Source of the DNA: Acidobacteriota bacterium
GTDB taxonomy: Bacteria; Acidobacteriota; Terriglobia; Terriglobales; Acidobacteriaceae
Direction: 5' to 3'
Length of the DNA: 64,000 nucleotides
NCBI GenBank assembly: GCA_021818585.1
Contig: JAKATU010000041.1
Location: forward strand, 48,178 to 112,177
This document shows positions 58,874 through 64,000 of this stretch, piece by piece. The notes under the pieces are model-generated. The model made no database searches. It had not been told where the DNA came from and was given only the letters and a program-made list of their open reading frames with translations. The translations under genes were made by a program, and so were the position numbers. Within the stretch, counting starts at the first letter, position 1; every line of letters starts with the position of its first letter.

Positions 58874-61621
58874 ATGCTGACGATCTCCAAGCCGCTGTCA
58901 GCTTCGCAGGTACGCACGTACCATGAGCGGGAGTTTGCGTCGGAGCGGCAGAACTATTGGAGCCGCGACCAGCAAGGACATAGCGAGTGGCAAGGCAAGC
59001 TGGCCGAGCAGTGGGGTTTGTCGGGTCCGGTTGGCAATGAGTACTTCGCGCGTTTGACCGAAGGCCAGCATCCGCACACGGAAGTGCAGCTTGTTCGCCA
59101 TCAAGCCTCCAAAACGTATCAGGGCAAGTTCGGAAAAGAAGTGACGAGCGTAGAGCATCGTGCCGGTTGGGATGCTACGTTCTCCGCGCCAAAGTCAGTC
59201 TCACTCACTGCCCTTGTCGGCGGGGATGAGCGCGTAAGAGAGGCGCATCGGGAGAGTGTGCGCGTGGCGCTTAGCGAGTTGGAGAAGTACACGCAGGCCC
59301 GCATCGGCAACATCCATGCGCCGGAGACAACCGGCAAATTTGTTGCGGCTACCTTTGAGCATGACACCGCGCGTCCAGTGGACGGCTATGCCGCGCCGCA
59401 GCTCCATACCCATGCTGTGATATTCAACGTCACCGAGCGCGACAACGGCCAAACCCGAGCCTTGCAGCCGCAGGAGCTATTTGCATCGCAACGCTATGCC
59501 ACCAGCGTTTATCGTTCTGAGCTGGCGATGCGGTTGCAGGGGTTGGGTTATGAGTTGGAGCGCGGCAAGCACGGACAGCCGGAGATCAAGGGCTATACGA
59601 AAGATTATCTGGAGGCCAGCAGCCCGCGCCGGGAGCAGATCAAAGACCATCTGCGCGAGATGGGGATCGACGGGGCCGGGGCCGCGCAGGTGGCGGCACA
59701 CCGGACTAGGGACAGCAAAGAACTGGTATCGCCGGAAGAGGTATTAGCGCGGCACCGCGAGCTGGCCGCGCAGTATGGACACCAGGCCGACCGGGTTGTG
59801 GCCGGAGCGCGGGCGCATGAACAGCGCCACTCATACGAACCCGACCGCATCGCGCAGCAGGGCGTCACCTATGCCCGCGATCATCTCTTTGAGCGTTCCG
59901 CCGTGCTGGATAGGCGTGAACTTTTGGAAGCGGCGCTCAATCGCGGCATGGGGGAGACAACGTATGCCCACATCCGGCAAGAGTTTGCGCAGCGGGCCGC
60001 GCGGGGAGAGTTTTGCACGGTTGGAGCAGGCCAGCGGTACACCACCGCCGCAATGCTGCGCATGGAACGTGAGATCGTCACGCGGATGCAGGAAGGCAAT
60101 CAGCGCGGGATGAGCGATCCGATGATGGTTTCTCCGCAGATTCGGATTACGACCGAAGACCGCCATCCGGAGCTGAATGCCTCGCAGCTTCAGGCCGTAG
60201 ACCAGGTGCTTCTCTCCCGCGAAAAGATGGTGGGATTGGATGGCGTTGCCGGGGCTGGAAAGACAACGACACTCGCCGTCATCCGCGAAGGCGCAGAAGC
60301 GCAGGGGTACAAAGTCGAAGGCTTCGCGCCCACGTCCCGCGCAGCGCAAAAGCTGGCGGACGCAGGCATGGAAACATCCACATTGCAAAAGCATCTTGCG
60401 CGTGGGCAGAAACTGGACACCGGCGAGCGCCGCCTGTATGTGCTCGATGAGTCCTCGCTTGCATCCACCAAACAGATGCACGAGTTTGTACATCGCCTTC
60501 ATCCGAACGACCGCGTGTTGCTGGTGGGTGACCGAAGACAGCATGAGGCAGTCGAGGCCGGGCGTCCCTTCGCGCAGCTTCAGGACGCGGGCATGAAGAC
60601 GGTGAAACTCGAAGAGATCGTCCGCCAGAAAAGCCCGGAACTGAAGCAGGTAGTCGAACAGTTTGCGCGTGGCGAGGTGCGCGAGGCCGTAGAGGGCTTG
60701 GAGCGGCAGGGCCGAGTGCATGAGATTGCAGAGCGTGAGAATCGCATCGCCGCGATTGCGAAGGAATATGCGAAGTCGCCGGAGGGTACGCTGGTTGTCT
60801 CGCCCGACAATCGCTCCCGCGTCGAGATCAATTTGGCGATTCGTGCCGAGATGCAGGAGAGCGGCTTGGTCAGTAAAGAAGAGCATCCCATTGCGGCGCT
60901 TGTCCCACGCCAGGACCTTACCGGGCCGGAGCGGACATGGGCAGCGCGATACGAGTTCAACGATATCGTGCGCTACGCCCGCGCGTCGAAGCAAACCGGC
61001 ATGGAGCGCGGCGAATATGCCCGAGTCAAGAGCGTGGATGCGGAGAAAAACCTGTTGACGGTGGTGCGGGCCAACGGCTCAGAAGTGACCTACGATCCTC
61101 GCAGGCAGCAGGGGGTTTCAGTGTATCGGGAAGAATCGCGTAGTTTCGCCGTGGGCGACCGCATCCAGTTCACGGCACCGGCCAATGACTTGAAGGTTGC
61201 CAACCGCGAACTAGGCACGGTCGTAGCCATCGAGGACGGACAGGTGCGCTTGAAGATGGACGGAGGCCGAGAGGTGCAGCTCGATCCGCGCGAGCATCCG
61301 CATCTCGATCACGGCTATGCGGTGACGAGCCATTCCAGCCAGGGACAGACCGCAGAGCGGGTATTGATTCACGTCGATACCGACTTGGCCGCGAAAGACC
61401 TGCTCAACAGCCGTATGGCTTACGTTGCCGTCTCGCGCGGCGCGGAGGATGCCCAGCTTTATACCAACGACCGCGAGAAACTGCCGGAAGCGTTAGGGCA
61501 TGACGTGTCCCATGAGAGCGCCCACACGCCAGCGATGAAGCCGGAGCAGGCCATCAATCCGCCGAAGCAGGAGATCGCACCTGCCATCGAACATGGCTTT
61601 GGCGTAGGGCATAGCCTGTAA
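58874..61621 (+). CDS. MobF-family relaxase-helicase (TrwC/TraI type)
   Basis: This 915-residue protein nicks oriT and pilots transferred strands. The relaxase domain (1-300) shows candidate Tyr at Y16 (RTYHERE) and Y28, and the His triad H163 (FEHDTAR) with H178 and H180 (PQLHTHAVIFN). GWDATFSAPKSVSL is the second motif. The helicase part has GVAGAGKTTT (about 456-465) and later LDESSLAS, VTSHSSQGQTA and YVAVSRGAED motifs. The C-terminus is short compared with TraI of F. No ribosome binding site is clear before the ATG at 58874. Confidence 0.93.
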   Translation: MLTISKPLSASQVRTYHEREFASERQNYWSRDQQGHSEWQGKLAEQWGLSGPVGNEYFARLTEGQHPHTEVQLVRHQASKTYQGKFGKEVTSVEHRAGWDATFSAPKSVSLTALVGGDERVREAHRESVRVALSELEKYTQARIGNIHAPETTGKFVAATFEHDTARPVDGYAAPQLHTHAVIFNVTERDNGQTRALQPQELFASQRYATSVYRSELAMRLQGLGYELERGKHGQPEIKGYTKDYLEASSPRREQIKDHLREMGIDGAGAAQVAAHRTRDSKELVSPEEVLARHRELAAQYGHQADRVVAGARAHEQRHSYEPDRIAQQGVTYARDHLFERSAVLDRRELLEAALNRGMGETTYAHIRQEFAQRAARGEFCTVGAGQRYTTAAMLRMEREIVTRMQEGNQRGMSDPMMVSPQIRITTEDRHPELNASQLQAVDQVLLSREKMVGLDGVAGAGKTTTLAVIREGAEAQGYKVEGFAPTSRAAQKLADAGMETSTLQKHLARGQKLDTGERRLYVLDESSLASTKQMHEFVHRLHPNDRVLLVGDRRQHEAVEAGRPFAQLQDAGMKTVKLEEIVRQKSPELKQVVEQFARGEVREAVEGLERQGRVHEIAERENRIAAIAKEYAKSPEGTLVVSPDNRSRVEINLAIRAEMQESGLVSKEEHPIAALVPRQDLTGPERTWAARYEFNDIVRYARASKQTGMERGEYARVKSVDAEKNLLTVVRANGSEVTYDPRRQQGVSVYREESRSFAVGDRIQFTAPANDLKVANRELGTVVAIEDGQVRLKMDGGREVQLDPREHPHLDHGYAVTSHSSQGQTAERVLIHVDTDLAAKDLLNSRMAYVAVSRGAEDAQLYTNDREKLPEALGHDVSHESAHTPAMKPEQAINPPKQEIAPAIEHGFGVGHSL

Positions 61622-61791
61622 ACTCACGAACCGACCGTCCAGAACGGTGCCTCGCATTCAAGATGTTCACGGCGACAGGGAATTTACGCGCACAACTTAT
61701 TACAAATTCTCAGTTTCCCCTCTCCGAAAAAGCTCCCGCTTTTGACTATGTGGGCTCCAGCAAGCATGCCTGCAATAGAACGCTGCGTAGG

Positions 61792-62901
61792 CTATTGGCA
61801 GAAGCGATGCGCTTCTGAGTAGCACCAGTGTGGGGCGTCAATAAATTCTTCCGTGGTTTTCAGCGGGATTGTTGCGACATGCCCCAGAGAATATTCAGGG
61901 TTCTGCATACACTCGTTGTCTTCAAGCAATTGCTCGAAAATCTCCCCTGCGATCAGCGCTCCACAGTGAAAACAGCAAAAGGTGAAATGCTTGCGTCGCG
62001 AACTCTCCGCCCAGTGCCAGCCTGGATAGCTGACCGCCAAATCCAGCTCCGGATGTGTTGCGACATATTGTTGCACCTTACGGACGATCCATGGCGCTCC
62101 AGTTTTCTTCAACGGGCTCGCGACCCAGTTCTCTAACTCGCCCGTTGGGGGCCGGTCTCCACATGTTACGGAGCACTCTGTCGGGCAGAAAATATTGAAA
62201 TTTCTGTGGCAGGCCCAGCATTCATGAAATTGGAAGATCGTTATCCCTTTGGCGGTTGCGACCCGTTGTTTAGCACACCGGCGAAACTGACGGTTGAGAA
62301 GGGCAGAAACCGCTTGATGCAAAGGCATCAGACGGCTTCCGATCCTGACCTGATCGGGTGGCAAGCCTCGATTGAGAGCCGCGAAAGGGTTCTTCTCACT
62401 GAAATCAAGGGGGAATAGCGGAATGTCGGTTTTTGCAGGCGGCGGAGGTTTGAGCGCGCCACGGCCGTAGAACCAGCAGCCTCGAACGTCGCTATTTGCG
62501 TACTTCAGTTGCCGTGCAGCTAGCTCGGCAAACGGGATCGTCGATAGCTGGATCTCGAATGCTACTTGGAGACTTCCTTTGTGAGCCATCACATCTGCCC
62601 GCCAACTGCCACTAGGGCCGCAGACCTCGACATCGCCATTCCAGCCTGCTTCTCGGACCGCCCGTAGTACGACGCTCTTAAGCAAGAGGTGCTGGGCACT
62701 CTCAGGTGCCGACATGCAGAAATCAGAGCGCCGTGCATGTACGAAGTGCTGAGTCCCCAGCTTGCTTACCCGCATAAAACCCTGGCTTCTGCAGCAACCT
62801 AATTCAATTGATGGCCTTTTGGCGCGCAGGGTCTCCCATTCCAATGGACTAAGAAGCGAAGCAATCTGACGCTCTCCATTGATGTACGCCGATAAGGGCA
62901 T
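61792..62901 (-). CDS. CoiA-like protein, second diverged copy
   Basis: This 369-residue protein from ATG 62901 has CoiA-like features: MPLSAYINGERQIASLLSPL at the start, CCRSQGFMRVSKLGTQHFVH, SAPESAQHLLLKSVVLRAVR, and SWRADVMAHKGSLQVAFEIQ LS with the acidic core. The C-terminus has two CxxC-like pairs (CWACHRNF and CCFHCGALI) as in a zinc-binding tail. It is clearly different from the copy at 45243. It lies downstream of the relaxase on the opposite strand. Confidence 0.7.
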   Translation of the reverse strand: MPLSAYINGERQIASLLSPLEWETLRAKRPSIELGCCRSQGFMRVSKLGTQHFVHARRSDFCMSAPESAQHLLLKSVVLRAVREAGWNGDVEVCGPSGSWRADVMAHKGSLQVAFEIQLSTIPFAELAARQLKYANSDVRGCWFYGRGALKPPPPAKTDIPLFPLDFSEKNPFAALNRGLPPDQVRIGSRLMPLHQAVSALLNRQFRRCAKQRVATAKGITIFQFHECWACHRNFNIFCPTECSVTCGDRPPTGELENWVASPLKKTGAPWIVRKVQQYVATHPELDLAVSYPGWHWAESSRRKHFTFCCFHCGALIAGEIFEQLLEDNECMQNPEYSLGHVATIPLKTTEEFIDAPHWCYSEAHRFCQ

Positions 62902-63165
62902 GGGATTTGCTCGTTGATATCCGTTAGCACAATGATATCGCCGTCGATTCAAAATCGGACAGCGCCGCGCCCGCGATGCGAAGCATGGGGTCGCCGCACT
63001 CTCGCGGGGTTCGCCTACGTTCCCCCGTGAATGTGGATTGACAGCCGCGAAGCAATTGACCCGACAGTGCTCTGATTCGTTTGTTGGAGTGCCAGCAGCG
63101 CTGCCCTGTTTTGGCGTTTTTCGGGGAGCCGCAACTGTAGGAATTGCAAGGATGCCAGAAATGCC

Positions 63166-63387
63166 TTAGTCCGTCCGTCTTACCAACTCGCAGAGAGTGG
63201 AGTTTAGCGCACTAGCAATTCTCTCCAAAGCCCTCAATCCCGGTTCTACCTGTCCGGTTTCCAATTTATTGATGTGCTCGCGAGTCAGGTCCGCATGGTC
63301 TGCCAGCAGTTGCTGAGTCCATCCTCGCTGCATTCGCAGCTCTCGGATTTTTTGACCTACTACAGCACAGATGTCAGGTGTTGCCAT
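63166..63387 (-). CDS. XRE-family small HTH regulator
   Basis: This 73-residue protein is almost entirely one HTH domain (VGQKIRELRMQRGWTQQLLA, LTREHINKLETGQVEPGLRA). GGGGAATGGC lies before the ATG at 63387. It probably represses element functions. A palindrome in the divergent gap is its likely operator and could also control the ECF sigma gene on the other side. Confidence 0.88.
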   Translation of the reverse strand: MATPDICAVVGQKIRELRMQRGWTQQLLADHADLTREHINKLETGQVEPGLRALERIASALNSTLCELVRRTD

Positions 63388-63418
63388 TCCCCAAGAATGG
63401 AGTTAAAGTCAAGGCATA

Positions 63419-63438
63419 ATGTGAAGCATAGTTCACAT
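63419..63438. promoter_or_regulatory. Palindromic operator between the XRE regulator and sigma factor genes
   Basis: ATGTGAA and TTCACAT form a perfect 7-bp inverted repeat with a 6-base spacer. It lies 32 bases upstream of the XRE ATG and 54 bases upstream of the sigma factor start. Confidence 0.6.
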
Positions 63439-63491
63439 ATCATCTCTTTCTAAGGCTCCGTGCCGCTGTGGGAGCCGCGCTGGCGGAAATA

Positions 63492-64000
63492 ATGGGTTCC
63501 TGTCCGATTGTTCTTCCAAAAGCAGTTGTGCGGGAAAGCGACGCTCGTTCTCCTTCAGAGACCGATGAGCGGTTAAGGTGTAGTGCTGCCGTCAGAGATG
63601 ATGCATCCGACGAGATGCTCCTAGCTGCGGTAAAAGAAAGCAACCGCAATGCTTTGGCTATTCTGTTCCGGCGGCATGCGGTCGTGGTGCGCAGCGTGGC
63701 AGTGAGAATCCTGCGCGACGAAGGCGAGGCAGATGATCTCGTGCAGGAGCTTTTCCTGTTTCTCTTCCGCAAGGCATCCATCTTTGATCCGAGCAAGTCA
63801 TCGGGGGAGTCATGGATCATCCAGATGGCCTATCACCGTGCCATTGACCGGCGTCGGCAGCTTGTGTCTCGGCGATTTTATGATTCATGTGATCTGGACG
63901 AACAGCGGGCAGCCCAGGCAATGACGAAGGATTCCGAGAAGCAAGCCGTGGAACACCTCTCGGGGAAGGACCTGCTCAAGCGTTATCGAGAAGTGTTATC
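63492..64000 (+). CDS. ECF-type RNA polymerase sigma factor, truncated by the window end
   Basis: The frame is open from ATG 63492 to the end. Region 2 is clear: ILFRRHAVVVRSVAVRILRD, EGEADDLVQELFLFLF, then SWIIQMAYHRAIDRRRQLVS. The Asp-rich DDLVQE pattern is typical of ECF region 2. Region 4 would lie beyond the window. A lead of about 35 residues precedes the core; later starts are possible. It may direct transcription of element or host stress genes. Confidence 0.85.
   Translation, partial: MGSCPIVLPKAVVRESDARSPSETDERLRCSAAVRDDASDEMLLAAVKESNRNALAILFRRHAVVVRSVAVRILRDEGEADDLVQELFLFLFRKASIFDPSKSSGESWIIQMAYHRAIDRRRQLVSRRFYDSCDLDEQRAAQAMTKDSEKQAVEHLSGKDLLKRYREVL

Larger units (their letters stand above)
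43376..64000. mobile_element. Integrative mobilizable/conjugative element (left part; right end outside)
   Basis: The block starts in an AT-rich junction right after a chromosomal palindrome and two glycosyltransferase genes. It contains integrase, ardC, vapBC, a ribbon-helix-helix mobilization protein, a coupling protein, a MobF relaxase, CoiA-like proteins and many small unknown genes. The middle cargo (about 48.2-54.9 kb) looks less GC-rich than the flanks. No direct repeat of the left junction and no VirB-type genes are seen, so the right end and any mating-pair genes lie beyond the window or are supplied in trans. Confidence 0.8.

Overview
The window looks like the chromosome of a GC-rich soil Acidobacteriaceae bacterium, most likely Acidobacterium capsulatum or a close relative, followed by about 20 kb of an integrated mobile element. 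The taxonomic call is inferred from several lines: a GH79 glucuronidase-like enzyme with the same catalytic spacing as I recall for the characterised A. capsulatum enzyme; a 1175-residue Oar-type TonB-dependent receptor; a YncE/phosphoesterase fusion; a CRTAC1-type repeat protein; and two families of intergenic palindromes of a kind familiar from this family.

Region 1 (1-5608) is a tightly overlapping histidine operon hisG(partial)-D-C-B-H-F-A. An aminotransferase and a 2-hydroxyacid dehydrogenase follow (5822-8068). A 728-base gene-free stretch then leads to murJ (minus strand) and, divergently, ispE. Region 2 (11916-16082) is a translation cluster: tRNA-Gln(TTG), prs, rplY, pth, rpsF, rpsR, rplI, closed by a strong terminator. 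Region 3 (16198-33238) is an assorted envelope and metabolism stretch: OPT transporter, lipase, RDD membrane protein, LptD-like outer-membrane protein, GH79 enzyme, a tandem hairpin array in front of motB, an FAD oxidoreductase, an FHA-GAF-SpoIIE phosphatase and the large TonB-dependent receptor. Region 4 (33385-43258) holds the YncE/phosphoesterase fusion, an aquaporin, a CRTAC1 protein, a LacI regulator with a near-consensus operator in front of it, a decayed hypA fragment and two glycosyltransferases.

Region 5 (about 43376 to the window end) is an integrative mobilizable or conjugative element. It begins with a tyrosine integrase and carries a conjugation DNA-processing module: a ribbon-helix-helix accessory protein, a TraD/TraG-type coupling protein and a MobF relaxase-helicase. 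It also has antirestriction protein ArdC, a VapBC-like toxin-antitoxin pair and two different CoiA-like proteins. Its cargo includes four small proteins with four different zinc-peptidase-like signatures, an HNH nuclease, a NYN ribonuclease-like protein and several unknown proteins. An XRE regulator lies divergent from an ECF sigma factor that runs off the window. No mating-pair (VirB-like) genes are visible, and the right end is not in the window.

The most interesting non-coding parts are in the element: a hairpin-rich block directly in front of ardC (a candidate single-strand promoter), a motif-dense palindrome cluster directly in front of the mobilization genes (a candidate oriT or relaxosome site), and hairpins behind the integrase. 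The chromosomal palindrome families stop just before the integrase and were not seen inside the element, which supports its foreign origin.
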